From NCBI RefSeq assembly GCF_042683405.1, contig NZ_JBHUJS010000001.1:434001-498000 (forward strand): DNA of 64,000 nucleotides, in the 5' to 3' direction. Each line of letters begins with the position of its first letter. Position 1 is the first letter of the stretch. The stretch is from Telluria sp042683405 (lineage in GTDB: Bacteria; Pseudomonadota; Gammaproteobacteria; Burkholderiales; Burkholderiaceae_D). A program made the position numbers and the translations under genes. Positions 45,561 to 54,545 of this stretch are shown in pieces. A model generated the notes under the pieces. The model made no database searches. It saw nothing but the letters and a program-made list of their open reading frames with translations, and was not told where the DNA came from.

Positions 45561-48500
45561 ATGAACGCACCCCTGGACCGCTCGCAAATCGAGCCGGCTG
45601 ACGGCATTTCGCTTGACGACAAATGGACGCTGGAGCGCGGCCGCGCCTTCATGACCGGCACCCAGGCGCTGATCCGCCTGCCGATGATGCAGCGCGAGCG
45701 CGACCTGAAGGCCGGCCTGAACACCGCCGGCTACATCTCCGGCTACCGCGGTTCGCCAGTGACCAGCGTGGACATGACGGCGATGAAGGCGAAGAAGCAC
45801 CTCGACGCCCATCACATCAAGTTCAATCCGGGCATCAACGAGGACCTGGCCGCGACCGCCGTGTGGGGCACGCAGCAGACCAACCTGTTCCCGGGTGCGA
45901 AGTACGACGGCGTATTCGGCATGTGGTACGGGAAGGGCCCGGGCGTGGACCGCTGCGGCGACGTCTTCAAGCACGCCAACAGCGCTGGCTCCTCGAAGCA
46001 CGGCGGCGTGCTGGTGGTGGCGGGCGACGACCACGCGGCGAAGTCGTCGTCGGTGGCGCACCAGTCGGACCACATCCTCAACGCTTGCGGCATCCCGGTG
46101 CTTTATCCATCTTCGGTGCAGGAGTACATCGACTACGGCCTGCACGGCTGGGCGATGAGCCGCTACACCGGCCTGTGGGTCGCGCTCAAGTGCGTCACCG
46201 ACATCATCGAATCGGGCGCGGTGGTCGAGCTGGACCCGGACCGCGTGCAGATCGCGATGCCGACCGACTTCGAGCTGCCGGAGGGCGGCCTGAACATCCG
46301 CTGGCCAGATCCGGTGCTGGACCAGGAAGCGCGCATGAACTCGTACAAGTGGTACGCCGCGCTGGCGTACGCGCGCGCCAACAAGCTGAACAAGATCATC
46401 TGGGACAGCCCGAACGCGCGGATCGGCATCATCACCGCCGGCAAATCGTACATCGACACGCGCCAGGCGCTGGCCGACCTTGGCATCGACGAGCAGGCGG
46501 CGGCCGACATCGGCCTGCGCCTGTACAAGATCGGCATGACCTGGCCCCTGGAAGCGGACGGCGTGCACGAATTCGCGCGCGGCCTTGACGAAATCATCGT
46601 GGTGGAAGAGAAGCGCCAGATCCTCGAATACGCGCTCAAGGAAGCGCTGTACAACCTGCCGGACGGCGAGCGTCCGCGCGTGGTGGGCAAGTTCGACGAC
46701 ACCGGAGAGTGGAACAACCACGACAACACCGGCCACGGCGACTGGCTGCTGCCGGCGACCTACGAACTGAACCCGGCGCAGATCGCGCGCGCCATCGCCA
46801 GCCGCATCTCGCACTACTGCGCCGGCCACCCGGTCGCGCAGCGCGTGCAGGAGCGCGTCGCCTTCCTGGAAGCGAAGGAACTGGTGCTCAAGACCATCAA
46901 CACCAAGCCCGACCCGCAAAAGGACCGCACCCCGTTCTTCTGCTCCGGCTGCCCGCACAACACCTCGACCAAGGTGCCGGAAGGCTCGCGCGCGCTGGCC
47001 GGCATCGGCTGCCACTACATGGTGCAGTGGATGGACCGCGAGACCGCGACCTTCACCCACATGGGCGGCGAGGGCGTGACCTGGGTGGGCCAGGCCGACT
47101 TCACCAACGAGAAGCACGTCTTCACCAACCTCGGCGACGGCACCTACTTCCACTCCGGCCTGCTGGCGATCCGCGCGGCGGTGTCGGCCAAGGTGAACAT
47201 CACCTACAAGATCCTCTACAACGACGCGGTCGCGATGACCGGCGGCCAGAACGTCGACGGCCCGCTCGATCCGGGCATGATTTCGCGCCAGATCGCGGCC
47301 GAAGGCGTCTCCCCGATCATCGTCGTCACCGACGAGCCTGAAAAATACCCGGCCGACTACGCCTGGGCGCCGGGCGTCACCGTGCGCCACCGCTCCGAGC
47401 TGATGGACGTGCAGCGCGAACTGCGCGAAGTGAAGGGCGTCTCCGCCATGATCTACGACCAGACCTGCGCATCCGAAAAGCGCCGCCGCCGCAAGAAGGG
47501 CGAGTTCCCTGACCCGGCCAAGCGCGCCGTCATCAACGAAGCGGTGTGCGAAGGCTGCGGCGACTGCTCGGTGCAATCGAACTGCCTGTCGATCGAACCG
47601 CTGGAGACGGAACTGGGCCGCAAGCGCCAGGTCAACCAGTCCTCCTGCAACAAGGACTTCTCCTGCACTACCGGTTTCTGCCCGAGCTTCGTGACGGTAG
47701 AAGGCGGCACGCTGAAGAAGCCGAAGAAGGCTGCTGCGGCCGAAGCGCCGGTTGCGCTGCCAACCCCGGCGATGCCGTCGGCCGACCAGCCTTACGGCAT
47801 CATCGTCACCGGCATCGGCGGCACCGGCGTAGTCACGGTGGGCCAGATCCTTGCGGTCGCCGCGCACATCGAGAACAAGGGCGCCATCGTGCTGGACATG
47901 AGCGGCCTCGCGCAGAAGGGCGGGCCGGTCATGTCGCACGTGCGCATCGCCGCGCGCCAGGCCGACCTGCACTCCACGCGCGTGGGCACCGGCAGCGCGG
48001 ACCTGGTGATCGGCTGCGACCAGATCGTCACCGCCAGCCGCGATGCGCTGTCGCGCATGGGTGAGGGCCGCACCTACGCCGCCATCAATTCCACCGGCGC
48101 CACCACCGCGGCCTTCGTCAAGAACCCGGACTGGCAGTTCCCGGGCGAGTCCTCGCGCGCCGAAATCGTGCGTGCCTGCGGCCAGGCCAACGTCGACTTC
48201 GTCGATGCGGGCGCGATCGCCACGGCGCTGATGGGCGACTCGATCGCCACCAACATGTTCATGCTCGGCTTCGCGTTCCAGAAGGGCCGCGTGCCGCTGG
48301 CCGAAGCGTCGATCATGAAAGCGATCGAACTCAATGGCGTGGCGGTCGGCTTTAACAAGTCCGCCTTCAACTGGGGGCGCAGCGCGGCGCACGACCTCGC
48401 ATCCGTGAGCAAGGCGGCAACGCCTGCCAAGGACATCGAATTCAAGCGCAGCGAAACGCTCGACCAGGTCGTCGCACGCCGCGTCGAACTGCTCACCGCC

Positions 48501-49100
48501 TACCAGGATGCTGCCTACGCCGCGCAGTACAAGGCATTCGTGGACGAAGTGCGCGCCAGCGAAGAGAAGCTCGGCAAGGGCACCCGCTTGTCGGAAGCGG
48601 TCGCACGCTACTACTACAAGCTGATGGCCTACAAGGACGAGTACGAGGTCGCGCGCCTGTACACCAGCGGCGCCTTTGCCGACAAGGTCGCCGGCATGTT
48701 CGATGGCGAAGTGACGCTCAAGTTCCATCTCGCCCCGCCGCTGCTGGCGAAGAAGGACAAGCAGGGCCACCTGGTCAAGCGCGAGTTCGGCCCGTGGATG
48801 ATGGGTGCGTTCGGCGTGCTGGCGAAGTTCAAGGGCCTGCGCGGCACCGCCTTCGACATCTTCGGCCACACCGATGAGCGCAAGATGGAGCGCGCCCTGA
48901 TCAAGGAGTACCGCGCCACCGTGTCCGGCCTGCTGCAACAGCTGACCGCCGACAACCTCGCGCAGGCGGTCGCGATCGCCTGCATCCCGGAGGAGATCCG
49001 CGGCTTCGGCCACGTCAAGGAACGCCACGTCAAGGCGGCCAAGGCCAGGGAGGCGTCGCTCATCGCCGCCTTCCACGCCCCGGCCGCGCGCGTGGCCTGA
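45561..49100 (+). CDS. Indolepyruvate ferredoxin oxidoreductase family protein (fused)
   Basis: 1179 residues. One polypeptide combines the subunits separate in archaeal enzymes: pyrimidine-binding and TPP-binding domains (about 30-620, with GCPHNTSTKVPEGSRALAG and ILYNDAVAMTGGQ), an iron-sulfur cysteine cluster (VCEGCGDCSVQSNCLSIEP, about 663-681, plus CNKDFSCTTGFCPS), and a gamma domain (about 745-930, GTGVVTVGQILA). It oxidatively decarboxylates aryl pyruvates to aryl-acetyl-CoA. The placement after hppD suggests a role in aromatic amino acid breakdown. Confidence 0.92.
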   Translation: MNAPLDRSQIEPADGISLDDKWTLERGRAFMTGTQALIRLPMMQRERDLKAGLNTAGYISGYRGSPVTSVDMTAMKAKKHLDAHHIKFNPGINEDLAATAVWGTQQTNLFPGAKYDGVFGMWYGKGPGVDRCGDVFKHANSAGSSKHGGVLVVAGDDHAAKSSSVAHQSDHILNACGIPVLYPSSVQEYIDYGLHGWAMSRYTGLWVALKCVTDIIESGAVVELDPDRVQIAMPTDFELPEGGLNIRWPDPVLDQEARMNSYKWYAALAYARANKLNKIIWDSPNARIGIITAGKSYIDTRQALADLGIDEQAAADIGLRLYKIGMTWPLEADGVHEFARGLDEIIVVEEKRQILEYALKEALYNLPDGERPRVVGKFDDTGEWNNHDNTGHGDWLLPATYELNPAQIARAIASRISHYCAGHPVAQRVQERVAFLEAKELVLKTINTKPDPQKDRTPFFCSGCPHNTSTKVPEGSRALAGIGCHYMVQWMDRETATFTHMGGEGVTWVGQADFTNEKHVFTNLGDGTYFHSGLLAIRAAVSAKVNITYKILYNDAVAMTGGQNVDGPLDPGMISRQIAAEGVSPIIVVTDEPEKYPADYAWAPGVTVRHRSELMDVQRELREVKGVSAMIYDQTCASEKRRRRKKGEFPDPAKRAVINEAVCEGCGDCSVQSNCLSIEPLETELGRKRQVNQSSCNKDFSCTTGFCPSFVTVEGGTLKKPKKAAAAEAPVALPTPAMPSADQPYGIIVTGIGGTGVVTVGQILAVAAHIENKGAIVLDMSGLAQKGGPVMSHVRIAARQADLHSTRVGTGSADLVIGCDQIVTASRDALSRMGEGRTYAAINSTGATTAAFVKNPDWQFPGESSRAEIVRACGQANVDFVDAGAIATALMGDSIATNMFMLGFAFQKGRVPLAEASIMKAIELNGVAVGFNKSAFNWGRSAAHDLASVSKAATPAKDIEFKRSETLDQVVARRVELLTAYQDAAYAAQYKAFVDEVRASEEKLGKGTRLSEAVARYYYKLMAYKDEYEVARLYTSGAFADKVAGMFDGEVTLKFHLAPPLLAKKDKQGHLVKREFGPWMMGAFGVLAKFKGLRGTAFDIFGHTDERKMERALIKEYRATVSGLLQQLTADNLAQAVAIACIPEEIRGFGHVKERHVKAAKAREASLIAAFHAPAARVA

Positions 49101-49113
49101 CGCCATCGCGCAT

Positions 49114-49140
49114 CAGGGGGCTGCCGGCGGCAGTCCCCTG
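49114..49140 (+). terminator. Hairpin after the oxidoreductase gene
   Basis: CAGGGGGCTGCC GGC GGCAGTCCCCTG: a 12-bp stem with one G-T pair and three-base loop, 13 bp after the stop. No T run follows, so termination would be inefficient or Rho-assisted. Confidence 0.5.
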
Positions 49141-49208
49141 CGTTAGCAGGCTGATATGGCGGAATTCCGACACTTACACATTGCTACAAAAGGCTGAGCG
49201 GACCCAAC

Positions 49209-49214
49209 TATAAT
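49209..49214 (+). promoter_or_regulatory. -10 box directly before the S41 lipoprotein gene
   Basis: TATAAT ends 7 bp before the GTG start at 49222. There is no clear -35 and no Shine-Dalgarno. If used, the transcript would be leaderless. Confidence 0.4.
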
Positions 49215-49221
49215 CGTCCGC

Positions 49222-50730
49222 GTGAAGATCCCATACCGCTCCCCGCTGGCCATCCTGGCAATTGCTGCAACCCTAGCCGCATGCGGTGGTGGCGGCGGTT
49301 CTTCAGCGACCGCCACCGCGCCCACGTCACCCACGCCGACCACCAACCCGCCGGTTGCCCTGCTGCCGTCGGCAAGCTACGCCAACATGTGCGCGGCGCC
49401 GCGCACCGGCGTGGACAGCAAGGGTCAGGCCTTCCCCGACCGCCAGGGTTCGATCGCGAACGAGAAGAGCTTCCTGCGCTCTTGGATCGACGAGGAATAC
49501 CTGTGGTACCGCGAGGTGCCCACCAACCTCAATCCGGCCGCGTACCCCACTGCGATCGACTACTTCAATGTGCTCAAGACGCCGCTGATGACCGCGAGCG
49601 GCAAGCCGAAGGACGATTTCCACTTTACCTATTCGACCGCGGAGTGGGAAAGCCTGCAGTCGGCCGGCGTCTCGCTCGGCTACGGCATCACGTGGTCGCG
49701 GCTGGCGAATTCGGCGCCGCGCACCTGGTACGCCAGCATGGTCGAGCCGGGCTCGCCCGCGGCGGCGGCCGGCGTGCAGCGTGGCGACCGCCTCGTCATG
49801 GTGGACAACGTCGACTTCACCAACGCCACCGGCGCGGACAACGTCAATCGCATCAACGCCGGCCTGTTCCCGATGAACCAGGGCGAACGGCATGGCTTCA
49901 CGCTGGCGCGCAGGGACGGTACGCAGTACACCATCAGCGTGACCGCCTCGAACGTCGCCGCGACCCCGGTGCAAAACACTTCGGTGATCGACACGCCGAC
50001 CGGCAAGGTGGGCTACATGACCTTCAACAGCCACAACGCCGTGGCGGAGCGCCAGCTGGTCGATGCCTTCAACTACCTGAAGCAGCAGAACGTCAGCGAC
50101 CTGGTGCTGGACATGCGCTACAACGGCGGCGGCCTGCTGTACCTGGCCGGCCAGCTGGGCTACATGATCGCCGGGCCGGCGCAGAGCAGCGGCAAGGTCT
50201 TCGAACGCATGATCCGCAACGACAAGCGCCAGGTGCTCGACCCGGTGCCGTTCGTGTCCAACACGCTGGGCTTCCCGAGCCCGAACCCGATGCCGGCCGG
50301 CCAGCCGCTGCCATGGCTTGGCCTCAAGCGCATCACGATCCTGTCCACCAGCGGCACCTGCTCGGCCAGCGAGGCTGTGATCAACGGCTTGCGCGGCATC
50401 GACGTGGAAGTGAACATCGTGGGCGCGCGCACCTGCGGCAAGCCGTATGGATTCGTCCCGAAGGACAACTGCGGAACGACCTACTTCGCGATCGAGCTGC
50501 AAGGCGCGAACCACAAGGGCTTCGGCGATTACGCCGACGGCTTTGCCGCCACCTGCACGGTGCCGGACGACCTGTCGCGCCCGCTGGGCGACCGCTCGGA
50601 GGGCATGCTGGCCGCAGCGCTGCGCCTGCGCGAGACCGGCCAGTGCGACACCACCTTCTCGAGCGCGCGCGTGGCGCCGCTGGAGCTGGTGCGCCATCCA
50701 GTCCACGAGGTCGGCATCCTCGACCGCTAG
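49222..50730 (+). CDS. S41-family peptidase, lipoprotein
   Basis: 502 residues. Type II signal peptide with lipobox LAAC (Cys at about 21) followed by a Gly/Ser/Thr/Pro-rich linker. A PDZ domain lies near 165-255 (AGVQRGDRLVMVDNVDF) and an S41 catalytic domain near 255-460. The candidate nucleophile is the Ser of TCSASEAVING, and the Lys is in RTCGKPYGF. Cysteines near both sites (STSGTCS, ARTCGK, DNCG) may form disulfides. It should sit on a membrane facing the periplasm. The start codon is GTG 49222; the signal peptide begins immediately. Confidence 0.87.
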   Translation: MKIPYRSPLAILAIAATLAACGGGGGSSATATAPTSPTPTTNPPVALLPSASYANMCAAPRTGVDSKGQAFPDRQGSIANEKSFLRSWIDEEYLWYREVPTNLNPAAYPTAIDYFNVLKTPLMTASGKPKDDFHFTYSTAEWESLQSAGVSLGYGITWSRLANSAPRTWYASMVEPGSPAAAAGVQRGDRLVMVDNVDFTNATGADNVNRINAGLFPMNQGERHGFTLARRDGTQYTISVTASNVAATPVQNTSVIDTPTGKVGYMTFNSHNAVAERQLVDAFNYLKQQNVSDLVLDMRYNGGGLLYLAGQLGYMIAGPAQSSGKVFERMIRNDKRQVLDPVPFVSNTLGFPSPNPMPAGQPLPWLGLKRITILSTSGTCSASEAVINGLRGIDVEVNIVGARTCGKPYGFVPKDNCGTTYFAIELQGANHKGFGDYADGFAATCTVPDDLSRPLGDRSEGMLAAALRLRETGQCDTTFSSARVAPLELVRHPVHEVGILDR

Positions 50731-50752
50731 GTGAGGGAAGGCGGGGCGCATA

Positions 50753-50758
50753 TATAAT
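50753..50758 (+). promoter_or_regulatory. -10 box of the M14 peptidase gene
   Basis: TATAAT within CATATATAATCTG, 35 bp before ATG 50793. The -35 is not recognisable. Confidence 0.4.
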
Positions 50759-50792
50759 CTGCCTCGCCTTTACTTAACCTGGAGAAGCCCTG

Positions 50793-52550
50793 ATGTTCCG
50801 TACCGCGTTCGCGCTGGCGCTGCTTGCCGCCTTCCCGATGGCGCAAGCCGCCGCAGACCTGACCACCATTTCCGAACGCTCGGGCTTCACGCGTACCGGC
50901 CGCTACGACGAAGTGCTGCGCCTGTGCCAGTCCTTCCAGGCTTCCTATCCAAAGCAGGTCAAGTGCTTCGAATTCGGGCGCTCGCCGGAAGGCCGTCCGA
51001 TGATGGCGCTGGCCGTCAACAACACGGGCGCGCTGACCCCGGAGGCTGCCGCAAAACAGGGCCTGCCGGTCGTGTTCATGCAGGGCGGGATCCACGCGGG
51101 CGAGATCGATGGCAAGGACGCCGGCTTCCTGGCGCTGCGCGAAATCCTCGAAGGCCGCCTGGCCAAGGGAGCGCTGGACAAGCAGGTGCTGGTGTTCGTC
51201 CCCGTGTTCAACGTGGACGGCCACGAGATGTTCAGCGCCTGGAACCGTCCGAACCAGCGCGGCCCTGTCGAAATGGGCTGGCGCACCACCGGCCAGAATT
51301 TCAACCTGAATCGCGACTACGTCAAGGCCGACTCCCCGGAGATGGCGGCCATGCTCAACATGGTCAATGCATGGGACCCGCTGGCCTATGTGGACCTGCA
51401 CGTGACCGACGGCGCCAAGTTCCAGCACGACGTCTCGGTGCAGGTCGAGCCGGTGTTCGCCGGCGACGACCAGCTGCGCGCGGCCGGCCTGGCGCTGCGC
51501 GACGGCGTGCTCGCCGACATCGCGAAAAAAGGCGCGATGCCGCAGCCGTTCTACATGTCCTTCGCCGTCACCGACGACCCGATGTCGGGCTTTGTCGACA
51601 GCGTGTCCGACCCGCGCTTCTCCACCGGCTACTTCCAGCTGCGTAACCGCATGGCGATGCTGGTGGAAACCCATTCGTGGAAGGATTACCCGACCCGCGT
51701 GCGCGTCACGCACGACACCATCGTCTCGACGCTGGAGCATGTGGCGCGCCACGGCAAGGAGTGGCAGAAGATCGCCCGCGATGCCGACCTGCGCGCGCAG
51801 AAGCTCGCCACCGTGCCGCTGACCTACCGTACCACCGACAAGGCACGCATGGTCGACTTCCAGGGCTATGAGTACACCCGCACGCCGTCCGAGGTATCGG
51901 GCGCACTGATGACCCGCTACGACGAAACCAAACCGCAGGTATGGCGGGTGCCGGTGCGCGACGAGATCGTGCCTGACCTGCAGGTGAGCGTGCCGGCAGC
52001 CGGCTACATCGTCCCGACAGCGCACGCCGATGCGGTGGCGGCCAAGCTCAGGCTGCACGGGATCGCCTTCCGCAAGCTGTCCGCCGACATCGCGGCGGCC
52101 GACGTGGAGACCTTCCGCGCCACCAAAGCCAAATTCGGCGCCGGTTCGTTTGAAGGGCACCAGCGGCTGACGCTGGAAGGCGCATGGCGCAAGGAAGCGC
52201 AGCCGGTGGCGAAGGGCGCGCTGTTCGTGCCGGTCGCGCAGCCGAAATCGCGCCTGGTCATGGCGATCATGGAACCGCAGGCGCCGGATTCGCTTGCGGC
52301 GTGGGGCATGTTCAACAATGCCTTCGAGCGCAAGGAGTACATGGAAGACTACGTGGCGGAAGATGTTGCGCGCCAGATGATGGCGGCCGATCCGAAGCTG
52401 GCGGAAGAATTCCGCAAGCGCGTGGAAACGGATCCGGAATTTGCCAAGAGCGCGTTTGCGCGGCTGGATTTCTTTGCGCGCCGCCACCCGGCCTGGGACA
52501 AGCGCTTCAACCTGTATCCGGTCCTGCGCGCCAACGCCGCCCCGCAGTAA
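50793..52550 (+). CDS. M14-family zinc carboxypeptidase, secreted
   Basis: 585 residues. Signal peptide about 1-19 (ending AQAAA). Zinc ligands His101 and Glu104 (HAGEIDGKD) and His203 (DLHVTDG). The catalytic Glu is probably in VETHSWKDY. The ~200 C-terminal residues are a beta-rich extension ending FNLYPVLRANAAPQ. The exact peptide substrate is unknown. ATG 50793 has GGAGAAG upstream. It follows another exported peptidase on the same strand. Confidence 0.9.
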   Translation: MFRTAFALALLAAFPMAQAAADLTTISERSGFTRTGRYDEVLRLCQSFQASYPKQVKCFEFGRSPEGRPMMALAVNNTGALTPEAAAKQGLPVVFMQGGIHAGEIDGKDAGFLALREILEGRLAKGALDKQVLVFVPVFNVDGHEMFSAWNRPNQRGPVEMGWRTTGQNFNLNRDYVKADSPEMAAMLNMVNAWDPLAYVDLHVTDGAKFQHDVSVQVEPVFAGDDQLRAAGLALRDGVLADIAKKGAMPQPFYMSFAVTDDPMSGFVDSVSDPRFSTGYFQLRNRMAMLVETHSWKDYPTRVRVTHDTIVSTLEHVARHGKEWQKIARDADLRAQKLATVPLTYRTTDKARMVDFQGYEYTRTPSEVSGALMTRYDETKPQVWRVPVRDEIVPDLQVSVPAAGYIVPTAHADAVAAKLRLHGIAFRKLSADIAAADVETFRATKAKFGAGSFEGHQRLTLEGAWRKEAQPVAKGALFVPVAQPKSRLVMAIMEPQAPDSLAAWGMFNNAFERKEYMEDYVAEDVARQMMAADPKLAEEFRKRVETDPEFAKSAFARLDFFARRHPAWDKRFNLYPVLRANAAPQ

Positions 52551-52560
52551 ATAGCCGGCC

Positions 52561-52580
52561 GTCCCCGCGAACGCGGGGAC
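52561..52580. terminator. Hairpin between convergent M14 and ABC permease genes
   Basis: GTCCCCGCG AA CGCGGGGAC: a perfect 9-bp stem (52561-52569 with 52572-52580). It shares the GTCCCC/GGGGAC core with the repeat family but in the opposite arrangement. Confidence 0.6.
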
Positions 52581-52591
52581 AGCCGCATCCC

Positions 52592-53818
52592 TTACTCGTA
52601 GCGCAGGGCGTCGATCGGATTCAGGTTCGCCGCCTTTGCCGCCGGCATGATCCCGAACAGCATCCCGATCCCGCTCGAGAAACCGAACGCCATCAGGATC
52701 GCCCACCACGGCACCACCGCATCCGGGAAGTTCGGAATCAGCTTGGCCGCGCCGAACCCCAGCAGGTAGCCCAGTCCCAGGCCGATCAGGCCGCCCAGCA
52801 GCGACAGCGTGGTCGCCTCGATCAGGAACTGCATCAGGATGTGATGCCGCTGCGCACCCAGCGCCTTGCAGATGCCGATTTCGCGCGTACGCTCGGTCAC
52901 CGACACCAGCATGATGTTCATGATGCCGATGCCGCCGACCAGCAGCGAGATCCCGACAATCCCGCCCAGCACCAGCGTAATCGTGGTGATAATGCTGTCG
53001 AAGCTGTCCGTCAGCTGCTGCGCGGACTGCACCTCGAAGTCGTTGCGCTCGCCCGGCTTGAGCTTGTGCGACTGGCGCAGCATCGAGGTGAGGCGGCCCT
53101 GCACGGCTTCGAGCTGTTCGATGTCGTTGACATTGAAGGTGATGGCGATATCGAGCTTGACGTCGTTGCCCGCCACCGCCTGGCCTGTCGTGAACGGGAT
53201 CAGGGCGTAGTCGTCCTGGCTGAAGCCGAAGGACTCGCCCTTCGATTCGGTCACGCCGATGATCTTGAACCACTCGCCGCCGATCTCGAGGAACTGCCCG
53301 ACCGGGTTTTCCGGGAGCTTGAGGTTTTCGATCACCTTGGAGCCGATCACGACCACGCGGCGCCGTGACTGGTTGTCGCCCGCCGTGATGAAGCGGCCCA
53401 TTGCAGGGAACACCTGGTTGGCGTCGCGGTAGGCGGGCGTCACCGCGCTGACCCGGGTCGAGGCGGACTGGCTGCCATTACGGACAGTCGACGCGAAACC
53501 GAACGGCGAGAACGTCGGCGACACGTTGCTGATGCCGTCGATATGCTCGACGATGTTGTTGTAGTCCCGCAGGCTCAACACGTTGCGCTTGCCCTGCATC
53601 GCTTCTTCGAAGCTGGTGTCGGAGCGCACCGTCAGGCTGTTCGAGCCCAGTCCCTTGAATTCCTCGCTGATCGAGGTCGACAGGCCGTGCACGATCGACA
53701 CCACCGCGATCACGGAAGCCACGCCGATGATGATGCCCAGCGAGGTCAGGAAGCTGCGGAAGCTGTGGGCGCGGATGCTCTGCAAAGCCGAGCGGAAGCT
53801 TTCGATCACGCTAAACAT
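52592..53818 (-). CDS. MacB-like ABC transporter permease
   Basis: 408 residues. N-terminal membrane helix (about 20-45), a periplasmic MacB_PCD domain (about 45-240) and three C-terminal helices (FtsX fold; GGIVGISLLVGGIGIMNIML and LLGGLIGLGLGYLL). The final block ANLNPIDALRYE is the family signature. Unlike E. coli MacB, the ATPase is a separate protein, encoded just upstream with an eight-base overlap. The substrate is unknown. Confidence 0.92.
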   Translation of the reverse strand: MFSVIESFRSALQSIRAHSFRSFLTSLGIIIGVASVIAVVSIVHGLSTSISEEFKGLGSNSLTVRSDTSFEEAMQGKRNVLSLRDYNNIVEHIDGISNVSPTFSPFGFASTVRNGSQSASTRVSAVTPAYRDANQVFPAMGRFITAGDNQSRRRVVVIGSKVIENLKLPENPVGQFLEIGGEWFKIIGVTESKGESFGFSQDDYALIPFTTGQAVAGNDVKLDIAITFNVNDIEQLEAVQGRLTSMLRQSHKLKPGERNDFEVQSAQQLTDSFDSIITTITLVLGGIVGISLLVGGIGIMNIMLVSVTERTREIGICKALGAQRHHILMQFLIEATTLSLLGGLIGLGLGYLLGFGAAKLIPNFPDAVVPWWAILMAFGFSSGIGMLFGIMPAAKAANLNPIDALRYE

Positions 53819-54545
53819 TGGCCAGCTCCCGCTTGTGGAAGCGCGTACGCTGGTGGTTCACGGTATCGCTCTGCACCTTGCCGTCCGCCAGCCGCACCAC
53901 ACGCTGGCAGTGCGCCGCAATGTCCGGCTCGTGGGTCACCACGATCACGGTCTGTCCTTCTTCATGCAGCGTGTCGAACAGGGCCATGATGTCGGCCGCG
54001 GTAGCCGAATCCAGGTTGCCGGTGGGTTCGTCGGCCAGCAGGATGGACGGCTCGCTGCACAGCGCGCGCGCGATCGCTACGCGCTGGCGCTGGCCGCCGG
54101 ACAGCTGGTTCGGCAAGTGATCCATGCGCTTTTCCAGTCCCACGCGCGCCATCGCTTCGGCAGCACGCTTCGCCCGCTCCGCAGGGCGAATGCCGCGGTA
54201 GATCAGCGGCTGCATCACGTTCTGCAGCGCGGTCGCGCGGGTCAGCAGGTTGAAGCTCTGGAAGATGAAGCCGATTTCCTCGTTGCGCGTGCGCGCCAGG
54301 TCGGTCTCGCTCATCCCGGCCACATCGCGCCCGTTCAGGAAGTACTTGCCCATGGTCGGCGTATCGAGGCAGCCAAGAATGTTCATCATGGTCGACTTGC
54401 CGGAGCCCGACGACCCGATGAAGGCCACGTAATCGTTGCGCGCCACATGCAGGTCGATGCCATTGAGCGCGGCAATGGTCTCCCCGCCCATCTGGTAGTG
54501 CTTGGCAATACCTTCAAGGCGGATCAGGGATTCTGCCTGGCTCAT
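53811..54545 (-). CDS. ABC transporter ATP-binding protein (MacB/LolD type)
   Basis: 244 residues. Walker A GSSGSGKS at 44-51, signature LSGGQRQRVAIARAL, Walker B ILLADEPTGNLDS, H-loop in VTHEPDIAAHC. It energises the FtsX-type permease downstream. It overlaps the adaptor gene by four bases, so adaptor, ATPase and permease form one tripartite operon. Confidence 0.94.
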   Translation of the reverse strand: MSQAESLIRLEGIAKHYQMGGETIAALNGIDLHVARNDYVAFIGSSGSGKSTMMNILGCLDTPTMGKYFLNGRDVAGMSETDLARTRNEEIGFIFQSFNLLTRATALQNVMQPLIYRGIRPAERAKRAAEAMARVGLEKRMDHLPNQLSGGQRQRVAIARALCSEPSILLADEPTGNLDSATAADIMALFDTLHEEGQTVIVVTHEPDIAAHCQRVVRLADGKVQSDTVNHQRTRFHKRELANV